From contig CM022672.1 in NCBI GenBank assembly GCA_012295275.1, forward strand, positions 16,154,625 through 16,218,624: a stretch of DNA of 64,000 nt. The letters are read 5' to 3'. The translations under genes were made by a program, and so were the position numbers. This stretch comes from Chrysomallon squamiferum (lineage: Eukaryota; Mollusca; Gastropoda; Neomphalida; Peltospiridae). Below, in pieces: positions 26,850 through 40,671 of this stretch; the first letter of the stretch is position 1; each line of letters opens with the position of its first letter. The notes beneath the pieces were generated by a model. The model had not been told where the DNA came from and did no database searches. It saw only the letters and a list, made by a program, of their open reading frames with translations.

Positions 26850-27190
26850 AGTGATCAGACAAATAGGATAACAGGCAAGCTGAGAAGTGAATCAGAGACA
26901 CAAGCAAACAATGCAGGTGTTCATTTAGGTGTTTTTAATTAGCATAATTCAAGGTCTGAGTACGCTGATCAAACTGCAGCAATAATTAGCAAGGAGGACA
27001 GTAAGAAATGAGCTGCGGCTCACTGACTGAAAAACTGTACGAGAAACAGTGTGTCCCTGGATCAGTCCCCAGTATTCCCAGTATGCTGCTGGACATCCAA
27101 ACACTAACCACTGATTATCAGTCGTTGTGCTGTGTGTTTTCCACTCTATGGGAAGGCAAATGCAAAGGAACCCTTGATGTTAATCTGTGA
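26850..27190. promoter_or_regulatory. Candidate conserved non-coding element
   Basis: Balanced-composition sequence between a minisatellite and AT-rich DNA. It holds repeated homeodomain-type cores (TTTTTAATTAGCATAATT near 26934 and AATAATTAGC near 26981). A 60-codon open frame at 27008-27190 has no recognisable product. Confidence 0.3.
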
Positions 27191-28176
27191 AGTAAGAAAA
27201 TGAAATGGCAGCACATATTTTTACCCCAAAACCCAAACTTTTGACAATGCTCAGTAGTAAAATGTATCTGACCAATGGATAATGGTCAAAAAAGTTGATG
27301 GACCTCTGTCATTGTGAAAATTAAGTATACTTATGATGAAAGAAAATGTTTTATTATAGTCTGTATTTTATTCTATTCTATTTTATTTTATTTTAATTGT
27401 TTTTAAATATTTTTTTATTATTATTATCATCATTATTATTATTTTTTCAAACTTATTATTTAAAATATATTGCTTAATTTAATAATTGAGATTCATGGCC
27501 ATGGTAGAAATTATTGTTTGTTGAGTTATGCATAGAAAACTCTGTAACTATATTTTATACCCTGCTACTCCACATTCTATAAAAGAGAAGCCAAAAACTC
27601 TTAACATACTACTTCTCTAGCTTTTAGCACTCTGCTTCTATAATATGTACATACTACTTCATAGACAATGCTGTCTTTTAAGTAACAACTACTGCAACAA
27701 TGGTTTCTTAAAACAAAACAATCAAAATGCCAGCAACTACTACAGCAACTTCAGAATATTTTAATTTTTTTTATAAAAACCCATACAAGGACTAAAGAGA
27801 AACTGTTCACACACTGTTCTACCAGCGAGGGTCTTAAAGTGAGCTTAGCAATGATGAGACACTGGACATGACAGGAGGACTGAATCATTACCAAATACCA
27901 AGCTGTTTCGTCAAATCCCGTCATTTTATCATCTGTAGAGTGACTCTTTTCAAGTGACTGTTTGAACAAACTCGTTCAAGACGCTTTCTTCTTCCACACA
28001 CACCTGATGTGAAACGTGTGAGTTGTCCTGTTTAAAAGACGGTGGTGGTGGTGGTGTAAGTTCAGTGATGAAACATCAACATCGTCAGGTTTTGGTTGTA
28101 TTTTTAAGTAACTGACTGACTTCCAGGTTAGAGACAGATTTTTGTAAAGTGTTCTGTGATTTTGTATGAAGATATG

Positions 28177-28218
<42 letters not shown>

Positions 28219-31200
28219 TTTTGATTATTATTTAATTTTAAAGTAATTTGCCCCCCCTCAACAGAGGCACTGATAACATCTGTCAAGACTTTTGTTTTAA
28301 GAAAAATGGGAAAACAAAAATGGTTTCTTGAAATTTTGGGTTTTTTTTTTTTAAATAATAATTTTAATACTCCAGAAAGTATTAATAGATAAGGTCCAGT
28401 AATTATTTGGTATCTTAGTGTTAATATATGTAAAGTATTGGCAGAACCAGGATTTTGGGAAAATAGGGTGAAAGAGTCCTTTCATTTCAGTGAGTATAAC
28501 ATGACCATGCTGGAATCTGTACATGATATATGTGCTAGTATAAACTAATTAACTTTTTTCTTATTCATTTGTTTGTTTTATTTTCAAATTTTATAAAAAT
28601 CTGTTTTAATTTTTTATAAACAGAACATCCTAGTTTAAATTACTCTTTCTTCTATTAACAATCAAAATTGAATAACTCTTTATTCAGAAATTAATTATTC
28701 TTAAAAAGACATAAAACATTAATCTGAATAACTACATTTGATTCAGACTTTGATAAAAAGGATTTCACAAAACAATTTAAAAAAAAATGATTTAAAGAAA
28801 CAGATTTATATTCAGAATTATTACAAAGGACACTTTGTATTGAAACTATATAACCCTGCAGTTTTCTAGACAGTAACTGAATTAAACATTCTCAATGAAT
28901 TTTTTACTTTCAATGTAAAGACTCATTTAAAATTCTTTTCTCTTTCTTTTTTTTCCCCATTTAGGGTAACACAAAACAAATAATAACAAAATCCAATAGT
29001 CTCATACAGATTTTAATCCCCAGGAGCACTGAAATGTTTCTACAGCTGAAAAAAACTAATAAAACAAAATAAAAATGACAGAGAAAAAATCTGACACACA
29101 CTATAAAATGAAACAATGTATTATTACCAAAGGATGTAAAACTACTACCTAATAAAATGATGTATTATTACCAAAGGATGTAAAACTACTACATAATAAA
29201 ATGATTTATTATTACCAAAGGATGTAAAACTACTACATAATAAAATGATTTATTATTAAACCTCAATCTAGTAGGAGGTATGGAATAGTCAGTCACCCAT
29301 TTCAAGCCATCATTTTTATTTTTTTTAAACAGAAAACATCAAGATCTTGGCTTGTTTTTTGTTCTGGGCTTTTTACACCATTAGCTTATCAAAATCTATG
29401 GTATGAGCTATCCTGTCCACATAAAGATATTTGGTAAAGAAATGTAAAAAAAAATTAAAAATTGTAAAAATTTCAAAATCATTGATAACTAATAAATACA
29501 TATTTCCGCTAAAAAATAAGGCAACAAGCCCTAAATTGACCAAATTTGGCATCTTTCCTTGCATTGCATTTATTTTTAAGTCCTTGATTTATGTAAAAAA
29601 TAGTTAAAACACTTTGACATTTTATGACCCATTTATAGAGCTTAAATGAAAGCAAGAAATGATATTAAATTATAAACTTTTTAATAATAATAATAATTTG
29701 AAGAGAAAAAAATCAGGGCATATATGTTTGTTTTTATTTCTAATTTTTTATTTATTTTTTTATTTTATATTTTTCTTATATGACAGCCTCATTGGCAGCC
29801 TCATAACTATTCAAGGGCAATATCTTTTTAAATATTAAATTATTTTTCATCTGATTCTTAAAACAATTCGAAATCAAATGTTTACCTTTATTTAAATTAA
29901 CATTTTGATATCATAAAAATAATTTGAAGTAAATCAAAATTGCTTGATATTTAAATGTCAGACTACTTTTATAAATTACTACATTAATAATAATTAACTT
30001 TTAATTTGTTCATTTCTTTTTGTATCTTCTTTTCTTTTTATTCTGCATTTAAAAAAAAAAAAAAAATTCAAAAAATAAAACTTAAAGAAGAAAAGAAAAA
30101 AAGAGAATCTTAATTATGATTCTTTCATGAAAATGAAAATTAATGGTATTTAAAATGTTTCGCTATGAAAATTACCGAACTCCCATCTGGATATTTATCT
30201 GATTCATTATTACAAATGTCACACATGACATAACCCAGAAATATTTTAAAAACCCTAATGAGAGGGGCAGAGGAACAGATACAATCATACTGTACAAAAG
30301 TCAATGAAATTACTAATAGCTGAAATTTGGGGGAAATTATGCACCAATTATAGAAAAAAAATTGGAAGAGATAGGAGGGCACAAAGAAGAAACCAGAAAT
30401 TATACTGATTAAAAAATGAAAGAAAAAAGAAAAAGGACAGTGGAATTATGAATATTTAAAATTTAGTGAAAATTACATGTTGGTTGCAGAAAATCGTACC
30501 CTGATTCAGAACACCATGACTTGTTCCTCTGAAAATGGACAATGTATGGGCTCTCCTATTTATGGAATGAGTCAATAACAGAATGAATAAATGAACCAAT
30601 GAATGGCTGGATGGATGGTTGGTTAGATAATTATTAGATGGACAGCTTGAATTAATGAATGAATGGAAATTTAGTATCATCTGAGTATATTTTAAAACTA
30701 AGTGTTATTAGTTTTAATCAAGCAAGAAAGAAACCAAACCTTATATCAGTTTCCTTGTTATACAGAAATCACCTATAGTTCAAAATACAATTCAGTTATA
30801 AACAAATAAAAAGCATTTGGAAAGGAGAAATTTTTTATTTTTTTAAATTAAAAAAAACAGTAGTTTTAGTTAAAATAAGATAGGATATAAAAAAAATATT
30901 TAATTATATCTTCAAAAGACAGAATCAAAACATTTACACGAATTTTTATGGACACTGACGTCTTAGTAATGGATAAGCATTTAAACAAATGTGGGTGGGG
31001 GAATAAATAAAAAATGAAGACAACTATACTGCTTTTCAAACTTGATTAATAAAAGCAAAAAAACAATATTGATTTTAAATTCAACAGAAACGGACTGATT
31101 AATTACAATTTTTTTTTTCCTGTAAGCAAAGTTGAAAAGAGCAAAGACAGAATGAAGCAGACACAAAGGAATTAGCTAAAAATTTAGTGAAAGCAGTCAA

Positions 31201-32929
31201 CATATGATTCATACAATTATCTGTGATGCTTCAAACACAAGATCTGGATAATTCATTTTTAAATGCTCTCTTCAGAGTCATATTTCTGCAGCAGATATTA
31301 GCAACAATGAAATCATCAGAAAGTGTTCTTAAAAAGACCTAATCTAACCAATCAGCTGTGAAATACAATCTGAATTATACATTCACTTGGTTCATTAAAC
31401 ATTGATATGTGAAAATATTTAATGGTCATAATGATTTTCTGTATTCTTTAAAAAAAAAAGAAAAAAAAAAGAAAAAGACAAAAAAAAGACAGAAATGAAA
31501 TTTAATATTTTATATCTTAATGCAAGAATAAATTATTTTACAGTATATATTTATGATGTGAAACACAGCATGCCAATAGATTTCAAAAGGAATTTTAGCC
31601 AGAAAAGCTGCCTGTCAGGTTTTATGTCAGTTATAGTATTTTATATTATATGTATTTTACATACATACATAAATAATACATACATACATTCATAATACAT
31701 TTATGTTTGGTTGTGTGAGTATTCACTTTTAGTTACTGATAATAGCTGTTGTTTTGTTGACTTATTTCAAATATGTCTGTTATTTCAAAAAAGTTTGATT
31801 GATGATTTAAGATTGAGAAAATGTTTTAAAAGTTAAGATCACCAAGAAACATAAACAACAGGAAGACCAAGTAATAATCATCAAATTAAAAAACTATGTT
31901 CTAAGCTATAAAGCAAAAAGAACATTTTAATTATTATGTTTTTGGTTTTTTTTGCTTCAATAATATATCAAAATTAGATTCAACAAGAAAGCAGAGGATA
32001 TATTTATTAGCTGTGATAATTTTCACATGTGTAAAAACAAATCTGATTTAGTTTTGTTTTTAGTTATTTATTATTTTATTTATTTATATGTATTATGGTA
32101 TTATGTTTATTTATTAGTTATGTTAATTATATTTATTATTTTTATTTATTTTTTATTTATTGTTTACTTATTTATATTTATTATAATGTTTATTAACTTA
32201 ATACTGTAATAATGTATTTTATATTATTTTAAAATGCAGATTCTAAGTATTTCATGTAGTTACATGTTTTCTGTCTACCCACAGTCAAGAATGAAATAAA
32301 AATGTAACAGAAAATTTGAATTTTATTGATTTACACATAAAACTTCAAAAAACACACATAACTACATTTCTGAACTGACACAATACATTAATAATACATT
32401 TTTTTAAAAACTTTTTCAAATGTGTGAAGTTACAAAGTATGTTAAGTCGAAGTGAAAGTTTTACTATTCAAAATTTTATTCAGATATATTTAATATTATT
32501 GGAGAAATAGAACGAGAGAGAGAGTGACAGACATATGGTTAAGGACACACAATTAAAGACAGAAGATATTATTTTTTCAGTTAGAAGTAAGAACCCTTTG
32601 ATACATACCATTCCACAGAAAGGAAAGAATAATCCTAAAGGAAAAGGAAAGGTAGAAAAATTGAGAAAGTAACTGAGGAAACAGCAAGGACTGGAAAAGA
32701 GAAAGAAAAAGGATAAACATTTCAAATACATTAATAAAGAAGAAAGCCTGAAAAGTAATAATAATAAAATTAATACATTTTATTTTAAATAGCAACAATA
32801 ATAATAATAAGAAAAGTCCTTGTAAAAGCAAAAGAAAAAAGAAAATCTCTTCAAAAAGCTGAGGAGGATATGGTTATCGTCTACACTTGTAAAATAGCAA
32901 ACAGATAATAAAAAGCTACGTTTCTTTGG
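27191..32929. other. AT-rich non-coding DNA
   Basis: No gene seen. Contains a GGT run near 28043-28056, poly(T) 28181-28213, the 44-bp repeat at 29116-29260 (listed separately) and long A- or T-rich stretches. Open frames here are short and of low complexity. Confidence 0.65.
29116..29260. repeat. 44-bp tandem repeat, 3.3 copies
   Basis: Three near-identical 44-base units (29116-29159, 29160-29203, 29204-29247) plus a 13-base partial copy. Shared core accaaaggatgtaaaactac. The copies differ at two or three positions. Confidence 0.9.
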
Positions 32930-33420
32930 TTGCCTCCCATCCGAATTAATAGTTAACTAATCCATGTTTTCTTGTGTTGGCTGACAAAATTATAGTGCAG
33001 TTTACAAAATAACTTAGCACTGTGAGCAATAAAGACGACTGTAAGCACACGTTGCAACAAACTGGGACACGTCGCCAACGGCTTGCTTCACAGGAGACAT
33101 CCACGGCGCATTCAACAAACCACAATAGTCCAGCACACTAAAAAGAAGGCATCAAACGATGAAATCAGTCATGCGACGACTGTGTATTTACCTGTGTGCA
33201 TTCACCTGTGAACAAAATGCTATTGTTCAGAGGCATCAAGATAAGGTGTTGGTTATAGTCACAAAGCGAGTAATGATTGCACATACTCGTGTGCATGTTG
33301 AAACTTCAAGATGTCTACCATTTCTAAGGTAACAATGGTTTATGTCATCTGGTGTAAGTTGCAGCAGGTGTTGGTGTTTCTGTCAGCTTCAGTGTAAATA
33401 GGTCGACAACAAAATGAATA
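32930..33420. promoter_or_regulatory. Candidate non-coding regulatory island
   Basis: Less AT-rich than its surroundings and containing several CG dinucleotides (near acacgtcgccaacgg at 33068 and ccacggcgc at 33101). No open frame of interest on either strand. Inferred from composition only. Confidence 0.25.
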
Positions 33421-34189
33421 TGAAAACATATATTTCTGGCAGTGCCACCCAAAATGTTTGGTGTGTGGCAACCTGCTCAAGGTAATATTCATAAAAATTA
33501 ATTACCTTGTTTCTCATTTTCTATTCATTTCTGTAATAAACAACCCTTGCCAATTAGCATAAAGGAAAATAGCACACAAAAAAAGATGCCTTGCTGCTAA
33601 TCAACTACAGATATTTTTGCTAATTAACTTTTAAGAAAAAGCATATAGTGTGCTAATTGGTAAGTGAAGTTCTTACAAATGAACATACAAAAGTGAAATA
33701 AGAGGCTTTAATAAAAGTTTTGCAAAAATGTAAACAAAAATGGATGTAAAAGGTATATTGCCCCTCTTATGTGAATTTAAATGAATATGAATGCAAAAGG
33801 GATTTTGTTCCCCAATTCAGATATAAAGAACAGGAATGTAACATGAATCTTGCTGTGTGCCGAGTTATATAAAAGATACAAGGCTGTTAACAAAAGTCCT
33901 GATAAAAACAATATTTTTTTTTTTAACAATCTCTGAACATCTGCTATAAGCAGTAAAATATCATCCAGATGGAATCATTTATTCCCAAAATAAAACCAAA
34001 ATTGAATTTTTTTTTAAAGATTAAATACAATTTACTCTATCATAAAAAAGAAAGAAAGAAAGAAGAAAAAAAAAGGATTTTCATTTTATTTAAATACCTT
34101 ATTTAGTTCTACACTCTGTGATTTTACTCTTCTCTTTCATATAGATTTTTTTTACCTTTGAGCTGATCTCTCTTTTTTCCAGTTTTAGT

Positions 34190-34560
34190 ATTCTTACATG
34201 CATACATGTGTCTACTTCAAAGACACACCGTCCTGTTTTAAACAGTCGCCTCAGATTTTATGGAAACAGGCAGACTGGAAATATTCATGTTTTATGGATT
34301 TGTGGGATTAGCATGGTCTCAACATAACATTTAATGTCGTTGCTGGGACCTCCACTGTGTCATGTTTAACAGTGACAGCCTCTGTGTGTCGTAGCAGACT
34401 GTACATTTAATTCTGAAATGTTCTAAAACGAAAATAAAATCTTTCATCCAACTCTGTCACTCCCTGCTTCTCCTAATCATCTGTGTGTCTGTCTGTTTGA
34501 CTGTCTGTTATTTCCTTCTCCATCTCGGCACAGTAATGTGTTTCATTCTGTTGTTGGCAG
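34190..34560. promoter_or_regulatory. Candidate non-coding regulatory island
   Basis: Complex sequence flanked by AT-rich repeats, without a coding frame. It holds GGGATTAGC near 34307 and a TGTCTGTCTG run near 34485. Inferred from composition only. Confidence 0.25.
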
Positions 34561-37500
34561 TTCAAGTTATAATCTATAAGTATTTATGTGTTCAGATTCT
34601 CATTTAGTACATATTTAATCCTAAAGACACAAACATTACACTCATTATATATAAATATATATATATATATTATTTTATATTTTTTGACTAATTTTTAACA
34701 TCAGGACATGAAGCAGTCAACTGTGTGAAGATTAAAGATATCCATGATGGAGTTTGACAAAATTTACACAACACAGACTTTGTCACACATTTTACTGATA
34801 ATGTTAAAAATAAATCTACAGGTGGGATTGAGCACATGTTGCTTTGATCAATTTTCTTTTATCAGAATAATCGAGAAAAAATACTAGGTTCTGAAGTACT
34901 TTTCACATTGCATAACTGTCTTATTTGTTTATATAATTTACAGTCAGTTAACAAATTGCTTTGGTTTGTACTTTTAAATGAAAATTAACCAAACAACAAA
35001 CGGAAGGTTTATCCTACATTGTTATATGCATAATATCTATATTCTAAATACTGGACTAAGATGTGGGAAAGGGTTTCTTTTTTTGGGTGGGTCTTAATGG
35101 GATTTTTTGTTTGATATTTTTTTTTATTTTTTTTATTATTATTGTTTATTAATTAATTTATTTATTTATGTGTGTGTGTGTGTGTGTGTGTCTGTGTGTG
35201 TGTTTATTTATTTAAAGGTGCATGAAAAACAATCACTTAGTGTTGAGTCCATGCATTGATGGTAGAAATTTATCAGTTAATAATATACACCACCAATAGA
35301 TAATTAATAGAGAAAATGTACTGATTTTATATTCATAATTATATTTTGGTGTGTATGTCTTTTTGTAATTAATTCTAACTTTCCCTCTCTCTCTCTTTCT
35401 CTCACTTTCTTTCTCATTATGTCCATATATTAACTAACTAATTATATTCCAGATTATTCTTTCTTTTTTCCCTAAATCTCAGACTAAATTATAGCTTGTT
35501 TTTTTTTATCTTGGCAACCACAGTTAATGGTTTTTTCTTACTGGCCAAGATCCAGCTCAAATAACAAGGATTTTATTTCCCCTTTTTTAAAAGCAATAAC
35601 TTGACTTAGAACATTATTCTGTCACTTGTTAAATGAAATATAGCATTTCTTCACCACAGTGCTTTCCAAATTAACAGAGGAAACAAAAAACACACAATCT
35701 GCAAGATGTCTTCCACATCACAGGAAAATGACTGGTGGCTACATCTGTTTATGCATGCAGTAATAAACAATAATTTCTAGAAAACCTTGCATAACAATCT
35801 GTTTAATTAAATAGAAAAAAATATATATTAATAAAACTGTCTTTTTTTCTTTTTCAGTGTGTGTATGTGTGTGTGTGTGTGTGTGTGTATGTGCAGATGT
35901 CCACAGGTGAGAAATGTTGGTGTTTTTTTGTTGTTTTTTTTAGTTAAAGAAAAATGTGTGTTTTGGTGGAAAATGCAAATATTTTTTGTTTTATTCCACA
36001 TTCATTTTAATTTTTCAAATGTTTTTATATTTAACCAAAAAGTTTTAATTATATTTCTAATATCAATTTCACCTGCTGTTTTCAGCCATATGTAAACCAC
36101 AAAATTAACATACAAGCTGACACAGATGAAAAAAAAAAAGTTTTTATTTAATTCATGAAGATTCTGTCCTCGTTTTATTACAACTTAACTTATCTTACCT
36201 TATAATCTTAATATAGTTTGTTTGTTGTTGTTTTGTTTGTTTTTGTGTTGTTGTTTTTTTTAATTTACTCCAGTACTACTGCATTGTTGCCAAAAATATT
36301 AATTTAGGCTTAACAAATGAAATATTTTTGTTAACACAACTGTATGTGATCCCATCATGAGGTCCATGCCTCCTAAATCTGCATGGACCATTAAGTCATA
36401 AAGATAAGCTTACCTATATTGATAAATTAGTTTACTTATTGAGGATGCAGTGAAAGGAAATAAAGGTGTTACAAGGTTTAAATGCCTCTTCATACAGGCA
36501 AATCTCCCACCCTTCACACCTTCAGAAAAAGAACTGAAATGACTGCAGAAAAAAAAACAACAACAACACCAAACCACCAAATCATAATTTTTTATAAACC
36601 TGCACCTAGATGACTCACAAATGAAGTAATACGAATTGAAAACTTCCTTTTAATAGATAGGCTTTACAGTGGATTTAAAGCGGGCACAATAAAATTATTA
36701 CAACCTGCCAGAAATGAATAATTTATGCAAATTTTATATATAACTGAATTACAGTTAGATCCTGAATGGCATTCTGAGCTTATAGACATAAGGATGTTTT
36801 CAAAAAATGTTTCTGATTAAAAAAACCAGTTTATGATAAATGAACCATAATGATAACAAATCAGTACTGGTATTAAAATATGGAAAAGCTTTAATATTAA
36901 ATGTTATGAAACCATACAATACAGTGATTATCAATAATTTTAAATAGTATGAATGCATAAATTAATCAGGAAAATATAATGTGAAATAAGAGAGAAAACA
37001 TATATATAATTAACCTCTATTTAAGGCAGATTACCAGATACTTTGAAATAAACTGGTGTATTAATTTATATTTCAGAAAATAAATCCACAATTTTGTTTG
37101 GTTCTATTCAACTCTGGTGTATATTAATATCTGTTTCTCTAAAGCTGTTAGTTATTTTTACAGTAGAAATTAATTGAAATAAAGGTGAGTGTGTGTGCCA
37201 TACTATTTAAAAAAGTCAAAGAAAGAAAATGCTTTTATTTATAAAATATTCTCAATTTTTAATTATTATTTACTTATTTTTGTTTTTTTTGTTTGTTTTT
37301 TTTTAACATTAAACTTAAATAAAATGATAATCACTATCATAAATCATTAACATTCATCAAATATTGTAATTTTGTTTTCACAGTTTATGCATTTATTTTG
37401 TAATTAATCATATTTCTTATTTTATTTTATTTTATTTTATTTATTTTATTTTTTTTAAATTTTTATCCATTTATTTATTTTTTGCTGCTGTTTTATTATT

Positions 37501-38369
37501 ATTAAATTATATGTACCTTCCGGCAGCTGTGGTGGAAATGCCCATATTCAAATTACAGTTGTTAATAATACTGAAATCCATCCACCCACACAATTCAACA
37601 TAAACGTTCTTTGTGCGCCGTGCTACACACAGTTTCACTTTTATTATAGTATTTCAACAGCTGAACGAAAATGCTTTAAAAATTAAATAAAATATATTTC
37701 TGTGAAGTGTTCTATGTAATTTATTCAGACTTAATGCACATAAAACACAAATCTGTAACGATAAGCAACTGACTAGAAATATAATACTAACTAAAAAGCA
37801 CCATTATTCGATATAACTGTACACGCAAACTAAATTTCTCTTCTACATCATTATTCAACAGATACGAATTAACTGATATTTTAAAACTAGATTTCTCAAG
37901 AACAGATTGAAGACCATGAGGTACATTATTCCAGGCGACAGCACCCATATTCATCATTTATTACATAATATTAATAATAATGTACGGATTATTATTTTTT
38001 TTTTTTTCTTCTTACGAAAAACACGACGATTGTAATGAAATCACTAAGATAATGAAGTTGTCATACTTTTCGAATGACATCCATTCCAGTCGTTGTAACA
38101 TGACAGTATATTATTTGAACGTAAACGTTTATTTTACGATTCATATTTCAACAATGTTGAGTCATATTGTCAAGTGATAAACATCGTTCATTCTGTTGCG
38201 TTTCGGATTTCTGTTTTGCATTCACTGTGAAAGAAAATAATAAAACTGTATTGTTGGGATTTTTTTTTTTTTTTTTTGTCACAAGCACAAACTTCACTGA
38301 GGAACAAAAACAAAGACAGTAAAAACCGATTAAAAGAAAAACTAGGATAATAAACATTACATACTCACA
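34561..38369. other. AT-rich non-coding DNA
   Basis: No supported exon. Repeats: TA 34645-34670, (TG)n 35169-35203 and 35858-35891, and TTTTA/TTTA 37418-37460. A complex patch at 36640-36790 contains an octamer motif ATGCAAAT (36725-36732), a POU-factor type site. Confidence 0.6.
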
Positions 38370-38760
38370 GATAAATATACTGTTTCGCTACTTCGATCCG
38401 CAGCATCAACAGATTACACGCGCTGATTATCCTAGCGATTTTGCTTCAGACCGCCATCACATGTAAATTTTCCTTGGCCGTCTGCTATTGTTCGTTTGAT
38501 TGGTTAAAATATTCTCTGGGTACACTCTGTACAGTGGACTACGACTCTGCTAATGTACTACGATTCGTGACACTCGCAGTAACGAAGCGATGTGGCATGG
38601 CAAACGAATAAATTGTCGTATTTCTGTAGCAGAATTCGGCACAAAAGTCATTTGCTTCAATCTGATTGGATAGTTCTTTAATGTGCGTGTCAAGGTCAAC
38701 TTGTGTTTATATCTATAAAGGTCATGTCATAAAGCACGTGGTCCGCCGAAGTCGGTCCTT
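38370..38760. promoter_or_regulatory. CpG-containing candidate promoter, possibly bidirectional
   Basis: This stretch is rich in CG dinucleotides against a poor background. It has two inverted CCAAT boxes (ATTGG at 38499-38503 and 38665-38669), a TATAAAG at 38714-38720 facing right and a CACGTG E-box at 38735-38740. On the minus strand a consensus donor GTGAGTAT (38368 back to 38361) would end a leader exon starting within this island. No coding sequence is recognised on either side, so the gene it would serve is unknown. Confidence 0.4.
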
Positions 38761-39012
38761 TGATGTTTCATTATCTGTTATTTGTAGACTGAATGTTTTA
38801 ATTCGTGTTATTCCTTATAATCAAATATTAATCTTTTTGTTTTCATCTTTTATCTTCTAAGAAGTTTTTTGTTTGTTTGTTTGTTTGTTAATTTTATTTA
38901 ATTTGACCAGATTAATCTTGAAAAAGAAAAAACAACAACAAACATACTACAGTACACACGTGCGATTGGATACATAACGAAACATTCGTACGGTGTTAAA
39001 TTCATACATACA

Positions 39013-39058
<46 letters not shown>

Positions 39059-39084
39059 CAAAACGTACGTATAAAATAATATTC
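38761..39084. repeat. AT-rich DNA with a (TG)n tract
   Basis: The (TG)n microsatellite spans 39018-39056, just left of the inverted-repeat arm. A short GTTT run lies at 38868-38889. No coding signal. Confidence 0.7.
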
Positions 39085-39149
39085 GATGTTTGTTTTGAGA
39101 TGTTACTTGCAAAGCAACGATTAACAACATTGAGAGTTGTGATAACATT
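39085..39149 (+). repeat. Left arm of the inverted repeat
   Basis: Pairs with 40672-40735 in reverse complement; contains gatgtttgttttgaga, then gttacttgcaaagcaac. Confidence 0.7.
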
Positions 39150-40274
39150 GCAAATAAAATAAAATAAAATCAATTAAAACAAAATAAAATAAGAAGATGA
39201 TGATGCCGTTTCTATTTAATTATAATTACCTTTTTCTTGCGGACCTACATAATGCATACATATACACATATGCATACGCATATACATATATAAATGCACA
39301 TAGTGTATATGTGCATACATAATTATTATTATACATACATATATAAAATATATATATATAGCACCATAATCATACATACATTTAAGCCATAACACACACA
39401 CACATACACAGTGTTAGTTATACACATAGTCCTACTGATATTTACGTTAAATATTACATCTACGTAAATAAACGCATTAACTCATCGATTGTGTCCTATA
39501 TTACACAGATGAGTGAAACATTTGAAGCTACGTACAACGTGAATGGAATTGGAAATGGTTGTTAATGTCCGTGTTTCTGGATGACTGAAAAGGGAAAATT
39601 AAACTGAAATTTTCTAAATGGACAGATATTGGTTTTAAAGACTATACAGTGAAATTATTTATAAAATAAAAAAATTAAAAAAAGTTGTAGGAATGTATAA
39701 TCGCGCAAGTGTGTGCCAGTCTAATCTCTGTTTGTCTGTGTGTGTGTTGTTTGACTTTATATGTATTAAAATATAAATTAGAAAAAACTTATACTGAAAG
39801 CATACGTGAATACGAAAGTACATTTTAAATAGTTTTTTTCTTTAATCCTTGTAATGAAATATTTTTAATCCTGAAAATTACATAAATTTTGTCTATGATC
39901 CTCGCGCATTTGAACACATCCCTTTTCTCAGTTCCGAAAAATATGTACTATTCGTGCGTGCGCGCGCGTGTGATTTATCATTATATAAATTAATTAACGT
40001 TGCGTTATAGGCAATAATTCAGACCTTTAAATCAACTTTTATTTATTAAAATTTATCTCAGTAACCATTTCCGTAATCCGATAAGACATTCTGACAATAA
40101 TAGTTTACCATTTCCAGTAAATCACATTCACGCATTGAAAGTAATTAAGCCTGAACCTGCACAAATATTTATATATTATATTATAATATAATGCCATAGG
40201 AATTTGTTTTGATATTCTAATGCATATTGTTACGAAATGGTTCGAAGTTGTAAATTTTGAGTGTAACGTAGCAC

Positions 40275-40278
<4 letters not shown>

Positions 40279-40354
<76 letters not shown>

Positions 40355-40417
40355 ACCTGATTATTATAGTAAGAATGACCTGATTCAGCCAGAAAATATA
40401 AAATTTTATCAAGTCAT
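40279..40417 (-). repeat. Dispersed 67-bp module with a (CT)n tail, copy 2
   Basis: On the minus strand, 40417 to 40351 reads the same module as 21462-21528, followed by about 37 CT units (GA on the plus strand, 40279-40353). Sequence beyond the CT tract does not match copy 1, so the tail is the end of the repeat. This copy lies inside the inverted-repeat-bounded segment. Confidence 0.65.
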
Positions 40418-40671
40418 ATCAGAAAAAGGGCAGGGAGGCAGAGAGCGAGACAGACTACAATTTTGGTTATGTAATATGTATGTGATTGTCTTTGTAGGCT
40501 ATTTATGATTTAATCTGTATAATTATGTAAGCTCATGTGGGTGCACTAATCCATGTGATTTAGCGTATGTCCGCAAGGAAAGGAAATTATAATTAAATAG
40601 AAACGTCATCTTCTTCTTCTTTATTTCATATTTTTATTTTATTTTAATTTAATTTTTTTTTTTTTTGCAGC

